38,204 nt of DNA from Bacteroidales bacterium (GCA_022784645.1 JALFZG010000039.1:1-38204), one strand, 5' to 3'; shown: positions 11,360-19,865, counted from the stretch's first letter. Notes: a model not told the origin generated them from the sequence alone. Made by a program: numbers and translations.

Positions 11360-14353
11360 TTAGAATCCAATATTGAGGGTGAAATTATACGTGCGAGCCA
11401 AGGGGTAACGGTTTAGATCAATACCGTTTTGTGCCACTTCCGGATCAAAACCGGTATAGCGGGTAGCAGTAGCTACGTTCTCGCAGCTGAAGGAGAGACG
11501 GAGTTGCTCCATCGTGGCCTTCTTAATCAGTTTGCTCGGGAAATTATAAGCAAGCGTGATGTTTTTGAGGCGGAGATAAGAGCCATCTTCTACGTAGCGG
11601 TCGCTCACGCGGGTGTTTTGATTCGGGTCGCCATATACAGCGCGAGGAAGCGTTGCGTTGGGGTTATCCGGTGTCCAGCGGTCCAGCACTTTGGTCGTTT
11701 GATTGTAAGCGGCTGACATACCCGTCAAGTCGATATCGTTGGCATTATAAATATCGTTTCCTGCCACTCCCTGCAGGTAGAAGGAGAACTCCAAACCGAA
11801 CTTCGTAGTGAGCGTATTGCCCATGGAGAACATCCATTGCGGGTTGGGGTTGCCGATTACGGTTCGGTCATCATCCGTGATGCGGCCGTCGTTGTTCAAG
11901 TCGCGGAAACGGATATCGCCCGGCTGAGCACCTGCTTGGAACGCATGCATAGCCACCTCTTCTTCGCTCTGGAAGATACCATCGGTTACGAAGCCGTAGA
12001 AGCAGTTGATCGGAAGACCTTCCTGCAGAATGGTCAGGTATGAGTTTCCGATCTGATTGATATAATACGGAACATCCGAATTGAGGTCGAGAATGCGGTT
12101 GCGGTTGAAGGTTACATTGAGTGAGGTCTCCCACTGTACGGGGCCGTTCTTGATATTGAGCGAGTTAACGGATATTTCAAAACCCGTGTTGCGAACCTTA
12201 CCGGCATTCGCGTAGGTTACAGAGGTGTCTTCAAAGCCCGAAGTGATTGGTACACTGGCTTTTACAAGCATGTCGGTAGTGTTTTTCCAATACCAGTCAA
12301 AGCCCAGTGTCAGGCGATTATAAGCTAACGTCATATCAAAACCTACGTTGGCTTGGCTCACTGTCTCCCAATGGATATCCGGGTTGGCCAGCGTAGTGGA
12401 AATGAGCGCGTATTTATTCATCTCCTCGGGATCAGAAGAGAACTTACCAAACGGATAAACAGACGTCTCATACGTAGCCAAATAGCCATAATTGCTTACG
12501 GAAGCCTGACTACCCGTCATACCGTAACCGGCGCGAAGCTTAAGGTCGTTTACTGCGTCCTGCTCGGGGAAAAACTCCTCCTCGGAGATGCGCCATGCTA
12601 CTGCACCAGACGGGAAGCAACCCCAACGGTGGTTCTTACCAAAGCGAGACGAACCATCACCTCGTACGGTAAACGTAAGCATATATCGGTCGGCATAGTT
12701 ATAATTGGCACGGCCCATAAATGACATCAGCGCCCATTCGCTGCGGCTACCACCGATGGTGGCAGGCTCCTGACCATTGTCGAACTGATTGACATTATCA
12801 AACATAAACCCTTCCTTGGTCATGTTGCTCCACATAAAATCATTCCATTGCATCGACATACCCGCCATCACGTTCAGATGGTGGTCTTTCTTAAAGGTCT
12901 GATTATACGTGAAATAGTTATCCCAAGTATAGGTAAACGAGCGGTTATTTGACTGATAGCGGCTCGAAATCTCAGTAGGCGAGGGTTTCCAATCATAGGC
13001 AGGGCTGAAACTGTCAGTAAACCAGAATTTGCCATCAAAAGCAAACATCGTCTTGAACTTCAGCTGCTTGCAGAACGTGATCTCAGCAGCGAGGCTGGTG
13101 AGCAGGTTGTAACCTTTAGTGGTGGATTGATATACCTCCATCGGTCCAATCGGGTTACGGGTTGAACCATACCACATCGAGTTGCCTTCCGGTCCTGTCC
13201 ATTCGCCCGAAGCATCTTTGATACTGTAAATAGGCAGCGCCCGAAGACCATCACTGATGCTGTATGCACCACCGCTTTTGATATCATGAGAGAACGTAAG
13301 AGCATGGTCAAAACGAAGCCATTTGAGCACCTGAGCATCGCTCTTCTCTTGAAGGGTAAAGCGCTTATAGTCAGAGGTTTTAATCAAACCTTGATGCTGT
13401 TGATAGCCAAACGATACATAGTAATGGTTTTTGTCAGAACCGCCCGAGTAGTTGAGATTATAATTCTGCAAAAGACCCATCTGCATCATCTCCTTCATCC
13501 AATCAGTTGATTGCGTCAACTCCGAGGGGTCAACCCAATCGGGGTTAGCATTTTGTTGCGCGTTATACATCATCTCGTTATTGAGTTGTGCATACTGTGC
13601 AGAAGTCAGCATCGTAGGGATATTCATGCCCGTCTGCATACCAACGCCGGCATTCAGCGTCAGCTTGCCCTTGCCACTCGCACCACTCTTCGTAGTAATC
13701 ATCACTACACCATTGGCGCCACGGCTACCATAGATTGCCGTAGCAGATGCATCTTTGAGTACGTCTAAGCGCTCTACATCGTTCATATTGATGGCGTTAA
13801 TTCCCAAATCGGTAGGAATACCATCAATCACCACGAGCGGGTCGCAGTTATTGATACTGCCCAAACCGCGAATCTTGATGCTTACGTTATCGCCCGGACT
13901 GCCGGCATCGATTACTTGCACGCCACTCACTTTACCTTGCAGCGCCTGACCGATATTGGCTACCGGGGCTTCCATATCCTTTTTGCCCATCGAACCAACC
14001 GATCCGGTAAGGTCTGCTTTGCGCATGGTACCATAACCTACCACAACCACTTCTTCCAGCAGTTCGGTATCATCGTGCATCGTAACAGTAATATGGGTCT
14101 TGCCGCCAAGCGCTATCGTCTGCGTCTGCATACCCATATAGCTGATCTCTAACGTAGCCTTGCTATCGCATGAGAGAGCGAAGCGGCCATCGAAGTCCGT
14201 GATCGTACCCGTACTCGTACCGGATACAACCACATTGGCGCCAATAACGGGTTCACCTTGCTCATCAAGCACCTCACCCGTTATCTGAGCCTGAGCCAGC
14301 AACATCGCGGGAACGAGGAGCAGACTCAATAAAGATACTAAAATTCGTTTCAT
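11360..14353 (-). CDS. susC: SusC/RagA-family TonB-dependent transporter
   Basis: The 997-residue protein imports oligosaccharides across the outer membrane. It has a signal peptide ending LLAQA, then a carboxypeptidase-regulatory-like domain (about 23-95, with GEPVIGANVVV and DFDGRF). Next come the EEVVVVGYG block, a plug domain with the signature IRGLGSINNCDPLVVIDGIP, and a long beta-barrel ending in an aromatic residue (LNIGF). I chose ATG at 14353 because it starts the signal peptide MKRILVSLL; a longer frame to 14398 adds fifteen residues before it. A hairpin lies in the gap before the start (14383-14412). The gene is second in the locus, followed at 12 bp by susD. Confidence 0.95.
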   Translation of the reverse strand: MKRILVSLLSLLLVPAMLLAQAQITGEVLDEQGEPVIGANVVVSGTSTGTITDFDGRFALSCDSKATLEISYMGMQTQTIALGGKTHITVTMHDDTELLEEVVVVGYGTMRKADLTGSVGSMGKKDMEAPVANIGQALQGKVSGVQVIDAGSPGDNVSIKIRGLGSINNCDPLVVIDGIPTDLGINAINMNDVERLDVLKDASATAIYGSRGANGVVMITTKSGASGKGKLTLNAGVGMQTGMNIPTMLTSAQYAQLNNEMMYNAQQNANPDWVDPSELTQSTDWMKEMMQMGLLQNYNLNYSGGSDKNHYYVSFGYQQHQGLIKTSDYKRFTLQEKSDAQVLKWLRFDHALTFSHDIKSGGAYSISDGLRALPIYSIKDASGEWTGPEGNSMWYGSTRNPIGPMEVYQSTTKGYNLLTSLAAEITFCKQLKFKTMFAFDGKFWFTDSFSPAYDWKPSPTEISSRYQSNNRSFTYTWDNYFTYNQTFKKDHHLNVMAGMSMQWNDFMWSNMTKEGFMFDNVNQFDNGQEPATIGGSRSEWALMSFMGRANYNYADRYMLTFTVRGDGSSRFGKNHRWGCFPSGAVAWRISEEEFFPEQDAVNDLKLRAGYGMTGSQASVSNYGYLATYETSVYPFGKFSSDPEEMNKYALISTTLANPDIHWETVSQANVGFDMTLAYNRLTLGFDWYWKNTTDMLVKASVPITSGFEDTSVTYANAGKVRNTGFEISVNSLNIKNGPVQWETSLNVTFNRNRILDLNSDVPYYINQIGNSYLTILQEGLPINCFYGFVTDGIFQSEEEVAMHAFQAGAQPGDIRFRDLNNDGRITDDDRTVIGNPNPQWMFSMGNTLTTKFGLEFSFYLQGVAGNDIYNANDIDLTGMSAAYNQTTKVLDRWTPDNPNATLPRAVYGDPNQNTRVSDRYVEDGSYLRLKNITLAYNFPSKLIKKATMEQLRLSFSCENVATATRYTGFDPEVAQNGIDLNRYPLARTYNFTLNIGF

Positions 14354-14382
14354 TTTTTTTAAGAATAAGCATTTAAAGGTCA

Positions 14383-14412
14383 CTACCACGGCAAACAATG
14401 CTGCCGCGGTAG
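14383..14412 (-). promoter_or_regulatory. Hairpin in the leader before susC
   Basis: The arms at 14402-14412 and 14383-14393 pair over 11 bp on the minus-strand RNA, with one G-U pair, around an 8-nt loop. No T-run follows, so it is not a standard terminator. It may set expression or stability of susC relative to the gene before it. Confidence 0.55.
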
Positions 14413-14492
14413 AACCAGTTTTTCTTTTTCTGAAGAGAAGGCATAACTGTCAAGCAGTAGTGCACAACTCTGGAAAATAAAAGCAAATGAAA

Positions 14493-15710
14493 TTATAATT
14501 TTTGGCCGAGAACGCTATACTGCTCGCCGTTGCGGATAATGACAACCTTACCATTGATCAGCACTTTCTCTGCACGATCAGCCTGCGTGTTGTCTATTGC
14601 CGAAGGAGCTTCGTATTCAACGGTCATCAAGCCATTCTTCAAGTCAGCGGTGAGCTTATAATTGCCTGCGGTCATGTAGAATTTATTGTCTTCCGTAAGG
14701 CGAACGAGCTCAAACTGGCCGCTGCCTGTTACGGGCGTACCAGCAGCTGCTGCACCCCATGCCTGGCTGCCAAAATCTTTCTTCTCAAAGAATTTAAACT
14801 CGCCATCGCTCAGCATGCCTTCATAATGGAATACCGAGTCTTCAGAGTGAATTTCAATAGCATTCGTTTCAAAATCCCAACCTCCTACTGCGTCACCACA
14901 CATATACAAAGTGGTGAGGGGCGGAAGTTCAAAAACGGTATCGCGCAACACGAGCGTGCCTGCATTTACGTCAGCAATAAGGTGATATGCAGTGAGGTTC
15001 TCAACGCCGGTTACTACCCACTTATTATCGTCAGAAGGTTTGCAGAGTGTATAGGTTCCTGCACCGGAGATGATTTCGCCATTCGTGATAGGGCCATAAT
15101 GAGCACCCCAATCCTGCTGGTGGAGGAGCTTAAACTCACCATTCTTGAGCAATACGATACCATCGAAAACGCCCGTTTCGCCTACCTGATCAATAGCCTC
15201 TGAAGAGCCGGGATTCCATCCAAACGAAGTACCATCGCCTACAGGGAAAATCTGCGAAGGAATAGCAACTGCGAACGATTGGTCATTGCCGTTTTTGTCA
15301 GCCAAATCCGTACCATCGGATACCGTGATAGTTGAGTCAATCAGGTTGATTTCAATCTTATAGCGACCTGCGGTAGCTACCCATTTGTTGTCAGGGTCAG
15401 AGCCGGTAAGGCGTTCTGCAAAATGATGTGGTTCACCAATGCTGAATGCTTCACCATCGGTTACCGCAATATAAGCGGGCTCCCAACTGCTGCCATAGAG
15501 GAACTTAAGTTGACCATCGTTGAGTTCACCTACCCACTCGTACATGCCCGTGGGTACATTGTTGTCATCTACATACGTGTACATAGGATTCTGTTCCGTT
15601 GCCCAACCTGAAGGAGTGCCGGGACCACAAAGATACACGCGAGTCGGATACTGAGCCATAACTGCCATGGCTACTACACTAAGAATACTCAAAAGGATAC
15701 TCTTTTTCAT
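14493..15710 (-). CDS. SusF-like glycan-binding protein with T9SS-like C-terminal tail
   Basis: The 405-residue protein is the first gene of the glucan locus. Three related modules of about 110 residues (roughly 23-135, 145-257, 264-367) each begin with a strand such as RVYLCGPGTPSGW or TLYMCGDAVGGW, carry LKFL, FKLL or FKFF, and end near DNKW or DNKFYMTAG; they match the modules of the SusE-like protein. The signal peptide ends AVMA-QYP with no lipobox cysteine, unlike usual SusE/F proteins. The last 25 residues (381-405) contain INGKVVIIRNGEQYSVLGQK, much like the tail of the PL1-like protein ending at 27845. I infer export by the type IX system. Function: binding alpha-glucan, inferred. 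Confidence 0.75.
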   Translation of the reverse strand: MKKSILLSILSVVAMAVMAQYPTRVYLCGPGTPSGWATEQNPMYTYVDDNNVPTGMYEWVGELNDGQLKFLYGSSWEPAYIAVTDGEAFSIGEPHHFAERLTGSDPDNKWVATAGRYKIEINLIDSTITVSDGTDLADKNGNDQSFAVAIPSQIFPVGDGTSFGWNPGSSEAIDQVGETGVFDGIVLLKNGEFKLLHQQDWGAHYGPITNGEIISGAGTYTLCKPSDDNKWVVTGVENLTAYHLIADVNAGTLVLRDTVFELPPLTTLYMCGDAVGGWDFETNAIEIHSEDSVFHYEGMLSDGEFKFFEKKDFGSQAWGAAAAGTPVTGSGQFELVRLTEDNKFYMTAGNYKLTADLKNGLMTVEYEAPSAIDNTQADRAEKVLINGKVVIIRNGEQYSVLGQKL

Positions 15711-15777
15711 GATAGAATTGGTTTTAAAGGGTTATTATTGTTGAGTTATTGATTGTATGGTATTTCAATTTCTGCGG

Positions 15778-15809
15778 CAAAATTACTGCTTTTCACGCGT
15801 ATTCGCAAG
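15778..15809 (-). promoter_or_regulatory. Promoter of the glucan utilisation locus
   Basis: Read on the minus strand, CTTG (15806-15809) lies 20 bp before TAATTTTG (15778-15785). The leader before the first gene would be about 60 nt. The same CTTG-N20-TAATTTTG form occurs before nadB. Confidence 0.7.
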
Positions 15810-15813
15810 CGTT

Positions 15814-15840
15814 GGGATAATATTGGGAGTATATTATTCC
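15814..15840. promoter_or_regulatory. Inverted repeat, candidate operator of the glucan locus
   Basis: GGGATAATAT and ATATTATTCC form a 10-bp inverted repeat with one mismatch and a 7-bp spacer. It lies four bases upstream of the -33 element of the locus promoter, in the space shared with the divergent SusR-like gene. That is where an activator would bind. The link is positional only. Confidence 0.45.
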
Positions 15841-15935
15841 ATGTATATATACTGATTATCAGTTACTTAAATAATAATTTAATAGTAAATAAGGAGTTAA
15901 TTTGGGAGTGGTGATGATATTTTTTTTTCAAAAAA

Positions 15936-15967
15936 CTTGCATAATACATTCCTTTTTTGTACCTTTG
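15936..15967 (+). promoter_or_regulatory. Promoter of the SusR-like regulator
   Basis: CTTG at 15936-15939 and TACCTTTG at 15960-15967 are 20 bp apart. The predicted start near 15974 lies after the alternative upstream start codons of the regulator, which supports ATG at 15989. Confidence 0.75.
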
Positions 15968-15988
15968 CAGCCTCAAATCATTATCGCC

Positions 15989-17695
15989 ATGAAACATATC
16001 TTCTTATTGGGCCGTAAGGCAGTCCGAACCTGTGAATCGCCGCTAAAGCAGCAATCGCGTAAAGTGTGTTTATCTGTATTTGTATGGATGCTATCTGCTG
16101 TAGCTTGGGCGGTTGCGCCCCACGGTAAAGATTGTCCTTACCTCAATCAGCTCGACTCGGCGCTCGAGCATAAACAGTATTTTGTATCTCAAAAAGAAGA
16201 GAACCTGGAAAGCATACGGGCCATCTGGCGTAACGCCTCGGGGCAGACGCGTTTTGACCTTGCATCAGAGATTTACCTCCTCTATAATGGTCTGAACACG
16301 GACTCAGCTTATGCGTATGCACTTTATGCAGCCGAGGCTGCACGTGACTTATGCTCACCCGAACTTATCCAACGGGCGCTTATCTATCAGGCGCAGTGCT
16401 TGAGTATCAACTGCCTCTTTGACCGAGCGCGCGCTATTCTGCTGCAAATCGAACCGGAGCTCTACGAGAGCAATCAGTTGTTGTATTACAAAGCCTGCTG
16501 CTCCCTCTGCATTTGGGAGTCAGAGTTCAGCACCATACAAGAAGAGAGAGAATCGGACTGGCGTAAGGTGCCAGCCTACCGCAAGCGCATCATGGAGCTG
16601 GAGCCTGACCCTGTATGGCGCGCACAAGAAGAAGCCATCCTGCAAGCTGAGCTCTCCACCCCGGAGCAGGCTATTGCTATACTCTTACCCATCTTTCAAG
16701 CACTTCCGCCCGAATCCGACCAGGTGCGGTTCCTCGCTAACAGTCTCGGCTCGTTTTATGCCCGGCTCAACCAAACCGACTCCGCACTGCATTACTACGC
16801 TATCTCCGCCATCTCCGATATCCACCATGGCGTGATGGAGCATGCCTCGCTCCGAGAGGTTGCACTTATCCTTTTTCGCCAAGGCGACACCAAACGAGCG
16901 TACCGCTACATGCAATGCTGCATTGAGGATGCCGAATACTGCAAGGCGAGACTACGAACCATCGAGATGGCAGGCGACATGCCCGTTATACTCGAGACAT
17001 ACAAACGGACCATCCGTGAGCAACAAGAGCACCTGAGCGTGGTGAATATCCTCCTCGTCTCAGGCATTGTGCTCCTGCTATTGGTGGTGTTCATCGTAGT
17101 GTTCGTTATTATCAAGCTCCATCGGGCAAACGAAAAAGTAACGCTCGCTTCCGAACAATTGCTTGAGGTCAACGATCAACTCCGACAACGGCAAACCGAA
17201 CTCGAAGACTCCAATCAGTCACTCCGCGACTCCAATCGTATCCGTTCGGCCTACGTTACACAATACATGAAAGAGTGTTCTGACACTATCGAGAAACTCG
17301 GACTCTACCATAAGCAACTGCTCCGAATAGCACTCTCAAGCAACTACGAAGCGCTGCTCGCTGCCGTCAAATCCACCGATTTCATCGATGAAAACCTCCG
17401 TACGTTTTACGCTCATTTCGATGAAACCTTCCTCTCCCTTTTCCCACATTTCGTAGAGGACTTCAACCTGCTCCTCCGTCCAGATGCGCAATTCCCTATC
17501 CCCTCTGGCGGAAAGTTATCCACCGAACTCCGTATCTATGCGCTCATACGACTCGGCATCTCTGACTCTGACGACATCGCCCGATTTCTTCGTCTCTCCT
17601 CCAAGACCGTCTATAACTACCGTGCTGCAGTACGCAACCGCGCCACCGACTCCCGACTCACACTCGAGTCCCGCGTACTCCAAATAGGGCTGTAA
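15989..17695 (+). CDS. SusR-like membrane-spanning regulator (DUF6377 type)
   Basis: The 568-residue protein has an N-terminal hydrophobic segment (about 26-44). A periplasmic helical repeat region follows, of TPR type, with blocks such as DSAYAYALYAAEAA and DSALHYYAI. A membrane helix spans about 350-372 (NILLVSGIVLLLLVVFIV), then a coiled coil with QLRQRQTELEDSN, then a cytoplasmic domain. The last 58 residues hold a helix-turn-helix-like segment, LGISDSDDIARFLRLSSKTV. This is the plan of SusR and other DUF6377 regulators, which sense glycan fragments in the periplasm and activate a SusCD locus directly. It is divergent from the glucan locus. A TTG at 15902 would extend the frame but lies upstream of the promoter. 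Confidence 0.85.
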   Translation: MKHIFLLGRKAVRTCESPLKQQSRKVCLSVFVWMLSAVAWAVAPHGKDCPYLNQLDSALEHKQYFVSQKEENLESIRAIWRNASGQTRFDLASEIYLLYNGLNTDSAYAYALYAAEAARDLCSPELIQRALIYQAQCLSINCLFDRARAILLQIEPELYESNQLLYYKACCSLCIWESEFSTIQEERESDWRKVPAYRKRIMELEPDPVWRAQEEAILQAELSTPEQAIAILLPIFQALPPESDQVRFLANSLGSFYARLNQTDSALHYYAISAISDIHHGVMEHASLREVALILFRQGDTKRAYRYMQCCIEDAEYCKARLRTIEMAGDMPVILETYKRTIREQQEHLSVVNILLVSGIVLLLLVVFIVVFVIIKLHRANEKVTLASEQLLEVNDQLRQRQTELEDSNQSLRDSNRIRSAYVTQYMKECSDTIEKLGLYHKQLLRIALSSNYEALLAAVKSTDFIDENLRTFYAHFDETFLSLFPHFVEDFNLLLRPDAQFPIPSGGKLSTELRIYALIRLGISDSDDIARFLRLSSKTVYNYRAAVRNRATDSRLTLESRVLQIGL

Positions 17696-17727
17696 GCCTC
17701 ATCACACAGGCTGGAATTTTATTTTTA
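17695..17727 (+). terminator. Weak terminator after the regulator
   Basis: AGCCT (17695-17699) pairs with AGGCT (17708-17712) across 8 nt, followed by GGAATTTTATTTTT. The stem is only 5 bp, so the call is tentative. Confidence 0.4.
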
Positions 17728-17802
17728 TGAACAACGGCCTTCGGCCTATTATTTTCTTTCCTGAAACCCTCTTCCCCCTCATAAGGGGGACCGAGGGGGT
17801 CT

Positions 17803-17927
17803 TGGAACCATTTGGAACAGCCGAAGGCGTTGGGACGCCCGAAGGGCTATTTTGTATTGTTTGTTGGCAGGAGATATTATCTCCGTCCTCCATCCGCCGC
17901 TCCACACCCTCTGAACGCGCTAAGCGC
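17803..17927. repeat. Composite intergenic repeat, copy 1
   Basis: In order: GGAACCATTTGGAAC (17804-17818), GCC-GAA-GGC, GCCC-GAA-GGGC (17837-17847), the 38-bp conserved core (17852-17889) with palindrome GGAGATA-T-TATCTCC, then GCGC-TAA-GCGC (17917-17927). It lies between converging genes. Copies 2 and 3 are near 20.9 and 38.0 kb. Confidence 0.8.
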
Positions 17928-17974
17928 ATCTGGAACAGAGCCGCAGGCTTAGCCTGCTCCTTGGCGCTTAGGGA

Positions 17975-18514
17975 TTACTCGAATCCGGCGTCTTCATCGC
18001 CGCTACTGCCACCTTGCGAGCCGCCCGAAGTAGAGCCGCCACCCGAAGGAGTCTGCGAGCCCGAAGTAGAACCGGAGCCGCCTGCCGGATCGTTAGCAGA
18101 GTCATCAGGGAGCTGCACGGTCGAGGAGATGGTGGCGAAGGTGGTGTTAGCGTTGGGGTCAACCACTACCTCACCGTTCTCGACCTTGTACATGCCCTTG
18201 GCTATGATCATGCCGCGGAGGGTGGCGTAACGATTCTGACGGTTGAAGACCGCTACGACCTTCAGATAGGCCTCACTCGGGGCGCTCTTGGCTTTCTCGG
18301 TCTTGATCCAAGCCGCAACGGCCGCATTTACCTTGCCGAAAGCAGAGACGGTCTTCTTCTGCGACTCGGTCTGATTGGTGTTGGGGTTGCAGAGCTTGAC
18401 CGAATAGCACTGACCGGTCTTCTTGTTGACCTTGGTGTAGATGTCGTCATGCTTGCAAGCGCGACCGCTGTGAAGGCCAGTGACCCAGTTACCATAAACT
18501 TTACCCATAATCAA
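17975..18514 (-). CDS. Hypothetical protein with Ser/Gly-rich C-terminal tail
   Basis: I do not recognise a function. The 179-residue protein begins MIMGKVYGNWVTGLHSGR; a second ATG two codons in is equally possible. The first ~125 residues are a compact basic, mixed alpha/beta-like sequence with no signal peptide or membrane segment. The last ~45 residues are almost only Gly, Ser, Pro, Thr and Asp, ending DEDAGFE, and are probably disordered. It stands alone on the minus strand. A possible -7 element at 18843-18850 would give a leader of more than 300 nt. Small MGK-type proteins with such tails recur in Bacteroidales accessory regions (from memory). Coding is supported by clean codon use and the AT-poor frame. 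Confidence 0.6.
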   Translation of the reverse strand: MIMGKVYGNWVTGLHSGRACKHDDIYTKVNKKTGQCYSVKLCNPNTNQTESQKKTVSAFGKVNAAVAAWIKTEKAKSAPSEAYLKVVAVFNRQNRYATLRGMIIAKGMYKVENGEVVVDPNANTTFATISSTVQLPDDSANDPAGGSGSTSGSQTPSGGGSTSGGSQGGSSGDEDAGFE

Positions 18515-18742
18515 TCCTTCTCATGTCCACCTATGAAACAACTGCGGGGCTCGGGGACGAGAGGGTTAGGATTTTACCCCGCAGGGGGTTAGTAAAAAAC
18601 CACTATTACACACGCGCTACACACGCACCGTGGAGATAATGTGGAGCAATCGTGGTGATTTCGTGGAGAGGAGGAGATGCGAAGCGCTGCAAGTCTCTGA
18701 CCCGGGATGAGACTTTCGTTAGCGAAGCATCTTTCTTGGGGC

Positions 18743-18767
18743 CCCCGAAAATCTCGGATTTTTGGGG
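18743..18767. other. Stable hairpin in a possible long leader
   Basis: CCCCGAAAATC and GATTTTTGGGG pair over 11 bp (one G-U) around a TCG loop. It lies downstream of the minus-strand -7 element at 18843-18850 and upstream of the hypothetical gene. No T-run follows on either strand. Confidence 0.5.
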
Positions 18768-18842
18768 AGAGCAGAGGCCTTGGTCGCCCGCCGATTTAGT
18801 GGAGCGGTATCGGCTATGCGACCCAAGTGCCGAATGCGAGTG

Positions 18843-18850
18843 CAAAATTA
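18843..18850 (-). promoter_or_regulatory. Possible minus-strand -7 promoter element
   Basis: TAATTTTG on the minus strand is followed by C, and the flank GCAAAATTACTGCTTTT matches the one before the glucan locus. The -33 position shows only ATTG, so this is a partial match. Confidence 0.4.
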
Positions 18851-18876
18851 CTGCTTTTTTCTGACATGGCAATGGG

Positions 18877-18916
18877 TTGGTCCGGATTGCGTGCGGTATT
18901 GGTCCGGATTGCGTGC
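18877..18916 (+). repeat. Tandem direct repeat
   Basis: TTGGTCCGGATTGCGTGC occurs exactly at 18877-18894 and 18899-18916, 22 bp apart. Confidence 0.9.
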
Positions 18917-18964
18917 AAGTGCCCCCATGATTGGGCAAAGCAAGAAAAAAAAGTAGAAAAAAAC

Positions 18965-19054
18965 ACAAGGAGTAACCGGAGTAACTTAGGTGACCATTGC
19001 TGAATATGATAAATTTTCATTGCGGTTACCTAAGTTACTCCGGTTACTCCTTGT
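18965..19054. repeat. Long inverted repeat of 9-bp units, copy 1
   Basis: Two 31-bp arms (18965-18995, 19024-19054) pair with one mismatch around a 28-nt loop. Each arm carries three 9-bp units of the form GGAGTAACC. The loop contains GAATATGATA, which copy 2 also has. Confidence 0.95.
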
Positions 19055-19088
19055 AAAAAAAAATTTTTTGTGGCTATATATATAGGAA

Positions 19089-19130
19089 TTAATATAATAT
19101 AATATTAATATTAATATTATATTATATTAA
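19089..19130. repeat. Perfect 42-bp AT-only palindrome
   Basis: The sequence from TTAATATAAT to ATTATATTAA equals its own reverse complement with no spacer. It uses only A and T and lies between the two long hairpins. It could extrude as a cruciform or unwind easily. Confidence 0.95.
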
Positions 19131-19295
19131 AACTTTTTTAGCATACTGATTTTTGCTGTTTATGTTATTTTTTGTGGTCAAAATTGCGGTATAATACAAC
19201 GAAAAATCGTAAAAAAACAGCACTTTGAGGGTAAATCGGAGGTAAAAAGGGTATTTTTGGGAGACAAAGAGAGAAATTGGGGAAAAAGAAAAAAC

Positions 19296-19384
19296 ACAAG
19301 GAGTAACCGAAGTAACTGAGGTAACCGTTGTAGAATATGATATATTTGGTTGTGGTTACTTCAGTTACTCCGGTTACTCCTTGT
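19296..19384. repeat. Long inverted repeat of 9-bp units, copy 2
   Basis: Two 31-bp arms (19296-19326, 19354-19384) pair with two mismatches around a 27-nt loop that shares GAATATGATA with copy 1. At one paired position copy 1 has T-A and copy 2 has G-C, so pairing is kept while sequence changes. Confidence 0.95.
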
Positions 19385-19386
19385 TT

Positions 19387-19476
19387 TTATTTTATGTATT
19401 TATCGAGTAGCGGTTCGAGTGCTTTGAAGGTAGCGTTGTCGCCTTTCTTGCTTTTGATGATGGCTGTCTTATCCTG
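19387..19476 (-). pseudogene. Possible 3' remnant of a lost gene
   Basis: The minus strand reads QDKTAIIKSKKGDNATFKAL, then EPLLDKYIK and a stop, which looks like a normal protein end. Upstream, the frame turns into hydrophobic low-quality sequence with no start, so the gene body seems to be missing. Family not recognised. The stop lies two bases after hairpin copy 2. Confidence 0.35.
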
Positions 19477-19865
19477 AAATAAGTAAACACTAAAAAATAT
19501 GGGAATTATTATAACCCAGCTTAAATATGCGGAAAAGAGGTTGCATTACTCGCGTAAGAGCGATTAATGATTATTAAGGTGTACGAAATACAAATCCATT
19601 GTTTATTTTACTCCGAGAGTAATAGTCTGTTTCTCTAAATTATTGGTAATCAATATGTTCTATTCCATAGCAAGTAAGTTTATATTTTCGTTGCATTACA
19701 CAAATGAATACATTTTGCAACATTTCTTGCATGGAAAATTCACAATAATTGCCTTTGCTTATTAAAAATTCTGTGTTTGATGTGTGCCTCGATATAGTAA
19801 ACGACCCGTATAGGGTAGTTCTTCAAGATGTATTATTGTGATGGATGCTCTATTTTTTCAAAAGT

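Noticed and set aside
18625..18968. 120-residue minus-strand frame in the gene-poor region
   Set aside because: It covers hairpins and a tandem repeat, and its composition is not protein-like.
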